A stretch of 13,161 bases of DNA from NCBI GenBank assembly GCA_903893335.1, contig CAITLX010000954.1, forward strand, positions 1 to 13,161, written 5' to 3'. Positions within the stretch are counted from its first letter, which is position 1; every line of letters begins with the position of its first letter. The translations under genes and the position numbers were made by a program. This document shows positions 6,522 to 13,026 of the stretch, in pieces. The notes beneath the pieces were generated by a model. It searched no databases. It was not told the DNA's origin and worked only from the letters and a program-made list of their open reading frames with translations. This stretch comes from an uncultured delta proteobacterium. GTDB lineage: Bacteria; Myxococcota_A; Polyangia; Polyangiales; Polyangiaceae.

Positions 6522-7562
6522 TCAGGTGGCTCGAGCGGCGCGCGCAGCCGCGCGCCAAGCGTCGAGCTTCTCGCGCGCGCGCCCCGACGCGATCGCCTCG
6601 TCGGCCAGCCGCGCCGCCTCGCGCGGTGCGAGGTCGCGCGCGACGACCAGCGCGGCGGCTGCGTTGAGCACGATCGCGGGGCGCTCGGGCAGCGGCTCGC
6701 CGCGCAAGATCGCCTCGATCGCGCGCGCGTTGTCCGCGGCGTCTCCGCCGCGCAGCGCCTCGGAGTGCACGCGCGGCAGGCCGAAATCCTCGGGCGTCAC
6801 GGTGCGCTCGACGATGACGCCCCGCGCCAGCTCGGAGACGCGCGTGGCGGTCGTCGGGCTCACCTCGTCGAGGCCGTCCTCGCCGCGCACGACCCATGCG
6901 CGCGCGGTGCCGAGCTCGGCCAGGGTGCGCGCGATGACCGGGCGCAGCGCGTCGTCGTACGCGCCGAGCAGCTGGTGGGTCGCGCGCGCTGGGTTGGCGA
7001 GCGGGCCGAGCACGTTGAAGATGGTGCGGATACCGAGCTCGCGCCGCGCGACGCCGCCGTGGCGCATCGCCGGGTGGTGCGCGGGCGCGAAGAGGAACGC
7101 GATGCCCACCTCGCGCAAGACGTCGGCCTGGCGCTCGGGCGGTACGTCGAGCGGCAGGCCGAGCGCCTCGAGCACGTCCGCGCTGCCCGCGCGGCTCGAG
7201 ACGGCGCGGTTGCCGTGCTTGGCGACGGGCACGCCGCACGCGGCGACGACGATGGCAGCGGCGGTGGACACGTTGCGCGTCCCGAGCCCGTCGCCCCCGG
7301 TGCCGCAGGTGTCGAGCGTGAGGGGGAGCCCGTGCTCGACGGGCACCATCGCCGCGCGCATCGCCGAGGCGGCGGCGGCGATCGTCGAGGCGCTCTCACC
7401 CTGCATGCGCAGCGCCACCGCGAGCCCCGCGACCTGCACCGGCGTCCACGCCCCCGCGAGGATCGCGTCGAACGCGGCGCGCACCACGTCGGGCGTCGGC
7501 CCGCCGGGGCCCACGATGGCCGCGAACACCTCGGGGAACGCGATGGGCCCGCCGCCGCTCAT
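6522..7562 (-). CDS. trpD: Anthranilate phosphoribosyltransferase
   Basis: A 346-residue enzyme of normal family length that joins anthranilate to PRPP. The PRPP loop CGTGGDG is at 86-92, KHGNRAVSSRAGSADVLEAL at 115-134, and the anthranilate-binding region HHPAMRHGGVARRELGIRT at 162-180. FNVLGPLANP (182-191) and GEDGLDEVS (227-235, with the acidic pair that handles magnesium) complete the signature. The ATG at 7562 overlaps the trpG stop as ATGA, and a GAGG lies five nt upstream of it. Further N-terminal extension in the same frame is only a shadow of trpG. TrpD is separate here rather than fused to TrpG as in E. coli. Confidence 0.96.
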   Translation of the reverse strand: MSGGGPIAFPEVFAAIVGPGGPTPDVVRAAFDAILAGAWTPVQVAGLAVALRMQGESASTIAAAASAMRAAMVPVEHGLPLTLDTCGTGGDGLGTRNVSTAAAIVVAACGVPVAKHGNRAVSSRAGSADVLEALGLPLDVPPERQADVLREVGIAFLFAPAHHPAMRHGGVARRELGIRTIFNVLGPLANPARATHQLLGAYDDALRPVIARTLAELGTARAWVVRGEDGLDEVSPTTATRVSELARGVIVERTVTPEDFGLPRVHSEALRGGDAADNARAIEAILRGEPLPERPAIVLNAAAALVVARDLAPREAARLADEAIASGRAREKLDAWRAAARAARAT

Positions 7563-8143
7563 GCTCGCCTCGCGCGCAGCCCGTCGAGCCAGTTGCCGAG
7601 CAGCGCGAGGCCCGAGGGCGTGAGGATCGACTCGGGGTGAAACTGCACGCCTTCGATGGGCAGTGTGCGGTGGCGCAGCCCCATGATGTCCCCCTCGGCC
7701 GTCCACGCGCTCACCTCGAGCGCGTCGGGGAGCCCCTCGCGCGCGACGACCAGCGAGTGGTAGCGCGTGGCGTCGAACGGGTTGGGCAGTCCGCGAAACA
7801 GCGTGCGCCCGTCGTGCAGCACGGGGGACGTCTTGCCGTGCATGAGGCGCGGCGCGCGCACCACGCGCCCGCCGAACGCCTGGCCGATCGCCTGGTGCCC
7901 CAGGCACACGCCGAGGATGGGGATGCGCCCTCCGAGCGCGCGCACCGCGGGCAGGCTCACGCCCGCCTCGTCCGGCGTGCACGGGCCGGGCGACAGCACG
8001 AGGCCGTCGGGCGAGGCTGCCTCGATGCCCGCGACGTCGACCGCGTCGTTGAGTCGGACGTCGCAGCGCGCCCCCAACGACTCCAGGTACTGGACGAGGT
8101 TGTAGGTGAACGAGTCGTAGTTATCGACGACGAGGAGGCGCAT
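7559..8143 (-). CDS. trpG: Anthranilate synthase glutamine amidotransferase component (TrpG/PabA)
   Basis: A 194-residue class I glutamine amidotransferase that supplies ammonia to TrpE (or PabB). VDNYDSFTYNLVQYL opens the protein, SPGPCTPDEAG at 51-61 is the oxyanion region, Cys80 in GVCLGHQAIGQAFGG is the nucleophile, and His169 with Glu171 in FHPESILT completes the triad. RYHSLVV at 127-133 is typical of TrpG/PabA. No TrpE or PabB is adjacent, so the subunit may serve both anthranilate and p-aminobenzoate synthesis, as in some other bacteria. It is the first gene of the minus-strand cluster, facing a 575-nt intergenic region. No Shine-Dalgarno is evident before the ATG at 8143. Confidence 0.95.
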   Translation of the reverse strand: MRLLVVDNYDSFTYNLVQYLESLGARCDVRLNDAVDVAGIEAASPDGLVLSPGPCTPDEAGVSLPAVRALGGRIPILGVCLGHQAIGQAFGGRVVRAPRLMHGKTSPVLHDGRTLFRGLPNPFDATRYHSLVVAREGLPDALEVSAWTAEGDIMGLRHRTLPIEGVQFHPESILTPSGLALLGNWLDGLRARRA

Positions 8144-8259
8144 GAGTGGCGGCGCGCGGCAGCATGAGAGCCCCGCGCTCCCGGGTCAACGGCGTCGTCC
8201 GGCCGGTGACCCCGACGAGGCCTCGCCGAGTCGCGCTGGGCTCGTCCGGCCGAAGCCCG

Positions 8260-8328
8260 AAAAGGGTCGCGGGCAGGCGCAACAGTTGCGCGACCGAGTG
8301 CAGCCCATGCCGCGTCAACGTCGCGACC
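8260..8328 (-). promoter_or_regulatory. Attenuator-like alternative hairpins in the trp leader
   Basis: On the minus strand GGTCGCG (8295-8289) can pair with CGCGACC (8271-8265), a 7-bp stem followed at once by CTTTTC, which resembles a weak intrinsic terminator about 120 nt upstream of trpG. A competing tight hairpin GCGCAA-CTG-TTGCGC (8291-8277) uses part of the left arm, and a second GGTCGCG (8328-8322) further upstream can pair with the same right arm. No Trp-rich leader peptide was found, so any control would not be classic ribosome-mediated attenuation. Confidence 0.3.
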
Positions 8329-8422
8329 CCGCGGGGCATTCCCGACCGTCGAGGGCGGGTTTCACTTTCTGCACTCAAGTTTCTCGGAAGATCGCAGCGA
8401 AACATTCACGAGACATTTGGGG

Positions 8423-8452
8423 GGCGTCGACGCCAGCCCCCCCGGGGGGGCT
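8423..8452. repeat. Two abutting perfect palindromes (12 bp and 18 bp)
   Basis: GGCGTCGACGCC (8423-8434) is immediately followed by AGCCCCCCCGGGGGGGCT (8435-8452), both perfect inverted repeats. A G-run at 8419-8424 could instead pair with the C-run at 8437-8443, giving mutually exclusive structures. The pair lies in the middle of the trpG/cytochrome intergenic region, where it could be an operator or a structured mRNA leader. Confidence 0.6.
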
Positions 8453-8476
8453 CGGGGAGGCTGAGCACGGGCTTTG

Positions 8477-8493
8477 CACAGGGGCCACCTGTG
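8477..8493. repeat. Small inverted repeat upstream of the cytochrome gene
   Basis: CACAGG and CCTGTG form a 6-bp stem with a 5-nt loop. Its function is unknown; it could be part of an operator. Confidence 0.3.
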
Positions 8494-8708
8494 GTCCGCA
8501 CGCGGTTTCTCGAATTCTCGCCCCATTCCGCGGACGAACCGAAATTTCACGACAACGCAGCGCCCGGCTCTGGTTCAGGGCAGGCACCTGCGGCGACAGG
8601 GGCGAGACGAGTGCTTCGAGACCGATTTCGAGTTGGACGGCCCGGCGACCCTCACCTGTGAGGCGCGCCCAACGTCCGTCCAGCTGCAAGTCAGTGACTC
8701 ACGGACAC

Positions 8709-8713
8709 GGAGG
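8709..8713 (+). promoter_or_regulatory. Strong ribosome-binding site of the decaheme cytochrome gene
   Basis: GGAGG stands 5 nt before the ATG at 8719 and fixes the start. It is the best Shine-Dalgarno sequence in the window; most other genes here have weak or no visible sites, which fits high expression of the cytochrome. Confidence 0.85.
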
Positions 8714-8718
8714 AGCGG

Positions 8719-11700
8719 ATGCGTAAGCTTCATCATTCAGTTCTCATAGGATTGCTGGGCACCCTCGTCGGGTGTACCGGCGCAGCCGGTGACCCCGGCG
8801 CGCAGGGCGAGCAGGGCGTCGCTGGCGAGGTCGGCAAGACCGCTCTCTCCAAGTCGAGCGTCGAGGCCCCCGGCGCGAACTGCAAGGACGGCGGCACCAA
8901 GATCGAGGTCGGCGTCGACAAGAACGCCAACAGCACCCTCGACACCGCCGAGATCACCTCCACCTCCTACGTGTGCAACGGCACCGGCACCCCCGCCCTG
9001 GTGAAGACCACCGCGGAAGCCGCGGGCACGAACTGCACCAACGGTGGAACCAAGGTCGAAGCCGGCCTCGACGCGAACGCCAACGGCACGCTCGACGCGG
9101 CCGAGATCACGGCGACGTCGTACATCTGCTCCGGCACCAACGGCGACCCCGGCCAGAACGGCGCCGACGGCGGCACGGGCTACAGCGCCCTCGTCCGCAC
9201 GGGAGCCGAGGCCTACGGCGCGAACTGCGCGTTCGGCGGCGTGAAGATCGAGACCGGTCTCGACACCAACGCCGACGCCACGCTGCAGGACAGCGAGGTC
9301 AACGCGGCTGCGACGACCTACGCCTGCGCCCTCGCTCCGGCTGGCGCGCTCTCGCCGAGCACGGGCATCAACCTCGCGTACAAGACGGTCTCGACCGACG
9401 CGGCCGCCCCCGTCACCGTCCGCTTCACGCTGAAGGACGACCGCGGCTTCCCGCTCGACCTCGCCGGCAAGTACTCGATCAACACCGCGATCCAGCCGCG
9501 CTTCGCGCTCGGCTACTTCACGAAGGACGCGACGACGGGCATCGTCTCGCCGCTCACCGTCTACACGAAGAGCGGCGCGACCCCGTTGCCGACGGCGTAC
9601 AACCCGGCCTCCGCTGGCCAGGGCACGCTCAAGGAGAACGGCAGCGGCGCCGGCGACTACACCTACACGTTCCCGTCCACGACGACGACGAACGGCGCGG
9701 TGGCCATCGCCTACGACGCCGCCAAGGTGGGCCTGACCCACGTCGTCTGGGCGCAGGTCTCGCGCCAGACCGACGAGGTCTTCCCGACCAACGCGAACAC
9801 CTTCTACGCGACCGACCAGGACTACTACTTCGTCCCGGACGGCTCGAGCGCCCCGATCGCGACGCGCGAGATCGCGAACCAGGCTGGTTGCGACAAGTGT
9901 CACAACAAGTTCAAGGCCGAGACGACCACGAGCGCCGCCTTCCACGGCGGTGGCCGCGTCAACGTCCGCTTCTGCAACGTGTGCCACAACCCGGGTCGCA
10001 CGACGAACCTGTCGGCCAACTCGGCGACGTTCGTTCACCGCATCCACAACGGTGAGCACGTCCCGGTCGCCGACCAGTTCCACGCCATCGCGGCGACCTA
10101 CCCGCAGGACATCCGCAACTGCGACCAGTGCCACTCCGGCGCTGCCAACGGCGCCCAGGCGCAGAGCAACCCGACGCGGGCAGCCTGCACCGGTTGCCAC
10201 TCGTTCGTTCAGTTCGCGGTCGGCTCGCCTGTCGTGAACACGGCCTGCGCGCACCCGCCTGCGGTCGACTCCGCCGGGCTCCCGGTGGCCTGCAAGCACA
10301 CGGGCAACTACAAGGCCGACGACACCGGCTGCGTGGGCTGCCACGCGGCGGCAGACATCGCCTCGTACCACACCCCGGTCGCGGGTCCGGATCCGGCGAA
10401 CAGCTGGGTCGTCGGCGGAACGAACGCGAACACCAACGCGTCGTACCTCGCCGCCGTCGGCTTCAAGCCCTCGGGCTCCACGGCCATCTCGTACGACCTG
10501 AAGAGCGTCGCAGTCGTGGCTGACACCGTGGACGCGACGATCAAGCGCCTGCAGATGACCTTCAAGCTGAAGGCCACCACCGCCGGCGTCACCACCGACG
10601 TCGTGTTCCCGGACAAGACGGCGGCGACGGAGCTCATCCCGAACTTCGTCGGCTCGCCCAGCGCGTACTTCGCGTACTCGCTGCCGCAGGACGGCATCGC
10701 TGCACCGACGGACTTCAACGCGTCGGCCAGCGGCTACATCCGGAGCATCTGGAACGGCACGGCGACCGGCACGGGCGCCGGCACCCTCGTCGCGGACCCG
10801 GTCAACGCCGGGTACTACATCCTGACCCTCACGGGCATCGCCGTTCCGGCGACGGCCACGGCGGTCACCGGTGGCCTCGGCTACACGTACTCGCTGTCGA
10901 GCAGCGCTCCGCTCGTTCAGACGAACGTGCCGGAGTATCCGTTCACCGCAGTCGGCGGCACGCTGACGACGACGGGCACGGCGACGACGGGCTTCCAGGG
11001 TGCGACGGCGTCGTGCACCGTGGCGGTTCCCTGCACCTGCTCGGTGGCGTCTCCCTGCTACACGCAGAAGAACCAGGGCGGCCTGAGCGTCCCGGCAGCG
11101 AACGTGTGGAAGACGGCGACGGGTTACACCGCGCGTCGTGCGATCGTCGAGACCGCGAAGTGTGCGGCCTGCCACGGCGCGCTCGGCGTCTCGCCGACGT
11201 TCCACTCGGGCCAGCGCAACGACGGGCCGACGTGCTCCTTCTGCCACAACCCGAACCGCACGAGCTCTGGCTGGGCGGCTGGATCGAAGTACTTCATCCA
11301 CGCCATCCACGCTGGTCGCAAGCGCGTCGTCGACTTCACCTGGCACGCGACCTCGGTTGGTCCGGGCTACGGCGAGGTCGAGTTCCCCGGCACGCTCAAC
11401 AACTGCGAAGGCTGCCATACGTCGAACACGTATGACTTCACCAACGCGACCAACCTGACGGCGCTCGCCAGCGAGCTCCCGATGACGGTCGCGACGGGGA
11501 AGTACAACAGCGACCCGCTCGCCAACTCGACGTACTACACGCTCTCGCCGCTCGTCACTGCCGACAACGTCAAGGACTACGGCGTGGGCTACGCGACGTC
11601 GAACCAGACCTCGGGCTTCCGCAACGGCGTGGCTTGCACGACGGGCGCTCCCTGCGTCTGCTCGCTGGCCGCTCCGTGCAACGCAGAGGGCACGACGCTC

Positions 11701-11895
11701 ATGATCTCGCCGATCATGACGGCCTGCTCGGCCTGCCACGACTCGCCGGTCGCCCTTCAGCACATGAAGGCGAACGGCGGGCACTACTACGAGCCGCGCT
11801 CGACGGCACTCGCCGCCACCGCGGACACGGAGCAGTGCATGGTTTGCCACGGTCCGGGTCGCGTCGCCGCCATCGGCGAGGTGCACCAGCACTGA
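8719..11895 (+). CDS. OmcA/MtrC-family decaheme c-type cytochrome, surface lipoprotein
   Basis: A 1058-residue predicted lipoprotein (Cys19 after GTLVG) with exactly ten CXXCH sites, at 391, 419, 468, 490, 538 and 815, 839, 896, 1003, 1040. The 5+5 split with beta-rich regions before each pentaheme module (about 210-385 and 555-800) is the architecture of OmcA/MtrC outer-surface cytochromes, which pass electrons from the cell to minerals or other extracellular acceptors. Candidate distal heme ligands recur in both halves: FHGG/FHSG, VHRIH/IHAIH and QFHAI/TWHAT. The N-terminus differs from Shewanella proteins: a collagen-like Gly-X-Y stretch (24-39) and three Cys/Asp-rich repeats (42-203). Two C-x5-C-x-C-x5-C motifs (766-780, 973-987) and a Cys pair (510, 525) are not heme sites. 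No MtrA or MtrB partner is in the window. A strong terminator follows, so it is probably monocistronic. Confidence 0.95.
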   Translation: MRKLHHSVLIGLLGTLVGCTGAAGDPGAQGEQGVAGEVGKTALSKSSVEAPGANCKDGGTKIEVGVDKNANSTLDTAEITSTSYVCNGTGTPALVKTTAEAAGTNCTNGGTKVEAGLDANANGTLDAAEITATSYICSGTNGDPGQNGADGGTGYSALVRTGAEAYGANCAFGGVKIETGLDTNADATLQDSEVNAAATTYACALAPAGALSPSTGINLAYKTVSTDAAAPVTVRFTLKDDRGFPLDLAGKYSINTAIQPRFALGYFTKDATTGIVSPLTVYTKSGATPLPTAYNPASAGQGTLKENGSGAGDYTYTFPSTTTTNGAVAIAYDAAKVGLTHVVWAQVSRQTDEVFPTNANTFYATDQDYYFVPDGSSAPIATREIANQAGCDKCHNKFKAETTTSAAFHGGGRVNVRFCNVCHNPGRTTNLSANSATFVHRIHNGEHVPVADQFHAIAATYPQDIRNCDQCHSGAANGAQAQSNPTRAACTGCHSFVQFAVGSPVVNTACAHPPAVDSAGLPVACKHTGNYKADDTGCVGCHAAADIASYHTPVAGPDPANSWVVGGTNANTNASYLAAVGFKPSGSTAISYDLKSVAVVADTVDATIKRLQMTFKLKATTAGVTTDVVFPDKTAATELIPNFVGSPSAYFAYSLPQDGIAAPTDFNASASGYIRSIWNGTATGTGAGTLVADPVNAGYYILTLTGIAVPATATAVTGGLGYTYSLSSSAPLVQTNVPEYPFTAVGGTLTTTGTATTGFQGATASCTVAVPCTCSVASPCYTQKNQGGLSVPAANVWKTATGYTARRAIVETAKCAACHGALGVSPTFHSGQRNDGPTCSFCHNPNRTSSGWAAGSKYFIHAIHAGRKRVVDFTWHATSVGPGYGEVEFPGTLNNCEGCHTSNTYDFTNATNLTALASELPMTVATGKYNSDPLANSTYYTLSPLVTADNVKDYGVGYATSNQTSGFRNGVACTTGAPCVCSLAAPCNAEGTTLMISPIMTACSACHDSPVALQHMKANGGHYYEPRSTALAATADTEQCMVCHGPGRVAAIGEVHQH
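8842..9327 (+). repeat. Three tandem Cys/EF-hand-like repeats in the cytochrome N-terminus
   Basis: Residues 42-86, 93-137 and 157-203 are imperfect copies of one module. Each has a Cys in (G)ANC or TNC, a GG-x-K-(I/V)-E stretch, an acidic calcium-loop-like element (DKNANSTLDTAEI, DANANGTLDAAEI, DTNADATLQDSEV) and a closing Cys in YVC, YIC or YAC. The two Cys in each copy probably form a disulfide. Units 2 and 3 are separated by a second Gly-rich linker (NGDPGQNGADGGTG). The module resembles the repeat described as DUF7151 in secreted proteins; that identification is from memory and needs a profile search. Confidence 0.8.
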
Positions 11896-11913
11896 GGTAA
11901 TCGGTAAAGCTGC

Positions 11914-11926
11914 GGCCTCGTAGGCC
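11914..11926 (+). other. Small hairpin upstream of the cytochrome terminator
   Basis: GGCCT and AGGCC form a 5-bp stem with a 3-nt loop 18 nt after the cytochrome stop. It has no T-run and may only stabilise the mRNA end. Confidence 0.3.
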
Positions 11927-11936
11927 TCAGCGTCAT

Positions 11937-11978
11937 CGCGGCCCCGGAGAGGAGACTCACCGGGGCCGCGGTGTTTTT
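11937..11978 (+). terminator. Rho-independent terminator of the decaheme cytochrome gene
   Basis: CGCGGCCCCGG (11937-11947) and CCGGGGCCGCG (11960-11970) form a perfect 11-bp stem with a 12-nt loop, followed by GTGTTTTTG (T-run 11974-11978). It is the clearest terminator in the window and separates the cytochrome from the PPIase-like gene. Confidence 0.92.
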
Positions 11979-12017
11979 GTGGCGGGTAGCCGCCGCGAAC
12001 GGTAAGCAGAGGGCGCC

Positions 12018-12908
12018 ATGAACCACACGACGATTCGCGGGATGTTTTCGCTCTGTCTCCTCGGGGTCTGCGCGGCGGCAGGGTGCTCGAAGCCTGCCCC
12101 CGCGCCCGTCGCGGCGGCCGACGCCGGCGCGAAGCCCGTCGCGAGCGCCGAGGCCGACGTCGTCGCGCACGTCAACGGCGTGGCCATCTCGAGCCACGAG
12201 CTCACCGCCAGGCTGCGGAGCGAGCCGAACGCGAAGGCCGATCCGCAGGAGCGCCGCAAGGCGATGCTCGAGGCGATGGTCGGCCAGGAGGCCATCCGGC
12301 AGCGCGCGGTCGAGCTGGGGCTCGAGAGCGACCCGATGTACCTCGAGCGGATGAAGCCTTTTCGCGCGCAGCTCAGGGTCGCCGAGCGCGCCGAGCTCGC
12401 CGACGCGTTCCTGCGCCGCGAGGTCGTCGCGAAGGCGGAGGTGTCCGACGCCGACGCGAAGAAGTACTTCGACGACAACGCCGCGCGCCTGAAGACGGAG
12501 CTGCACGTCGAGGCCGCGCTCATGCTCGGCGACGAGAGCGCTCTGCGCAGCGCCGAGGCCGAGGTGAAGGGGGGGGCGCAGTTCGAGGTCGTCGCCCGGC
12601 GCCAGTTCCCGACCGTCGAGGAGGGGCAGCGGCCCTGGGACCTCGGGTTCCTGAACTGGGCGCAGGTGCCGGAGCCCTGGCGCGAGGCTGCCTACAAGCT
12701 GAAGGACGGCGAGGTGGCGGGCGTCATGCCCGCCGGTCGCAAGCGCGGCTGGCTGGTCAAGGTCGTCGCGCGTCGCGACAACCCCGCGATCACGTTCGAC
12801 GCCCTGCGCGGCACGCTCGTCGACACCCTCAGGGCCTCTCGAGTCGAAGAGCTCCGCGCGAAGGCCGAGTCGGAGCTGCGCGCGGCCGCGAAGGTCACTT
12901 ACCCCTGA
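12018..12908 (+). CDS. SurA/parvulin-like peptidyl-prolyl isomerase lipoprotein, probably non-catalytic
   Basis: A 296-residue predicted lipoprotein (lipobox AAAGC, Cys23) with an Ala/Pro linker to about residue 45. The SurA-N-like helical domain starts with VVAHVNGVAISSHEL and runs to about 140. A parvulin-like domain follows at about 160-255: QFEVVARRQFPTVEEG, then DLGFLNW and AYKLKDGEVAGVMPAG, ending RGWLVKVV. In active parvulins this domain has a His in the first strand (HIL) and another in the last (GxHI); here the matching places read AAL and GWL, so isomerase activity is doubtful and a holdase/chaperone role is more likely. A GAGGG lies 4 nt before the ATG at 12018. PPIase-like proteins often neighbour multiheme cytochrome genes, and this one follows the decaheme gene by 122 nt, though across a terminator. 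Confidence 0.82.
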   Translation: MNHTTIRGMFSLCLLGVCAAAGCSKPAPAPVAAADAGAKPVASAEADVVAHVNGVAISSHELTARLRSEPNAKADPQERRKAMLEAMVGQEAIRQRAVELGLESDPMYLERMKPFRAQLRVAERAELADAFLRREVVAKAEVSDADAKKYFDDNAARLKTELHVEAALMLGDESALRSAEAEVKGGAQFEVVARRQFPTVEEGQRPWDLGFLNWAQVPEPWREAAYKLKDGEVAGVMPAGRKRGWLVKVVARRDNPAITFDALRGTLVDTLRASRVEELRAKAESELRAAAKVTYP

Positions 12909-12919
12909 CCCCAAAGCTC

Positions 12920-12938
12920 CGCCGCCGTTCGCGCGGCG
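12920..12938 (+). terminator. Hairpin after the PPIase-like gene (weak terminator candidate)
   Basis: CGCCGC and GCGGCG form a 6-bp stem with a 7-nt loop 11 nt after the stop. There is no T-run after it, so intrinsic termination is uncertain. Confidence 0.25.
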
Positions 12939-12984
12939 CCGAGGTGCGGGCCGAAAATCCGCAGCGGGTCGCGGCGCGCCACGT

Positions 12985-13014
12985 TTGACATCGGCGCGGC
13001 GGGATCGCTACACT
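12985..13014 (+). promoter_or_regulatory. Near-consensus sigma70-like promoter for the gene at 13027
   Basis: A perfect TTGACA (12985-12990) is followed after 18 nt by TACACT (13009-13014), four of six consensus positions. Transcription would start at about 13021, leaving only about six nt before the ATG, with no Shine-Dalgarno sequence visible. Confidence 0.6.
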
Positions 13015-13026
13015 TGCGCCCCCGCA

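Larger units (their letters stand above)
8144..8718. other. Divergent intergenic region between trpG and the decaheme cytochrome gene
   Basis: I see no convincing gene here; frames that stay open have low-complexity, unfamiliar translations and no ribosome-binding sites. The base composition is less extreme than in the neighbours, with an AT-richer island at about 8360-8420 that is the likeliest place for promoters, though no clear -35/-10 pair was found on either strand. Structures inside it are listed separately: attenuator-like hairpins (8260-8328), two abutting palindromes (8423-8452) and a 6-bp hairpin (8477-8493). Confidence 0.7.

Noticed and set aside
3787..7239. A 1150-codon open frame on the minus strand
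   Set aside because: Only its end (4707-3787) looks like a real protein; the rest is an Arg/Ala-rich shadow of xerD, trpC and trpD, as expected in very GC-rich DNA.
4617..7640. A 1007-codon open frame on the plus strand
   Set aside because: It is antisense to the xerD-trpCDG cluster and its translation is low-complexity Arg/Ala/Gly with no recognisable motif.
8521..8528. CCCCATTC, resembling a heat-shock sigma32 -10 element
   Set aside because: No matching -35 (CTTGAA-like) element is found 13-15 nt upstream.
8142..8726. Plus-strand open frame across the trpG-cytochrome intergenic region
   Set aside because: It overlaps the trpG start and the cytochrome ribosome-binding site, lacks its own ribosome-binding site and has no protein-like pattern.
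8737..11892. A 1051-codon open frame antisense to the decaheme cytochrome
   Set aside because: The sense strand encodes ten heme motifs; the antisense product is Arg/Val-rich and unrecognisable.
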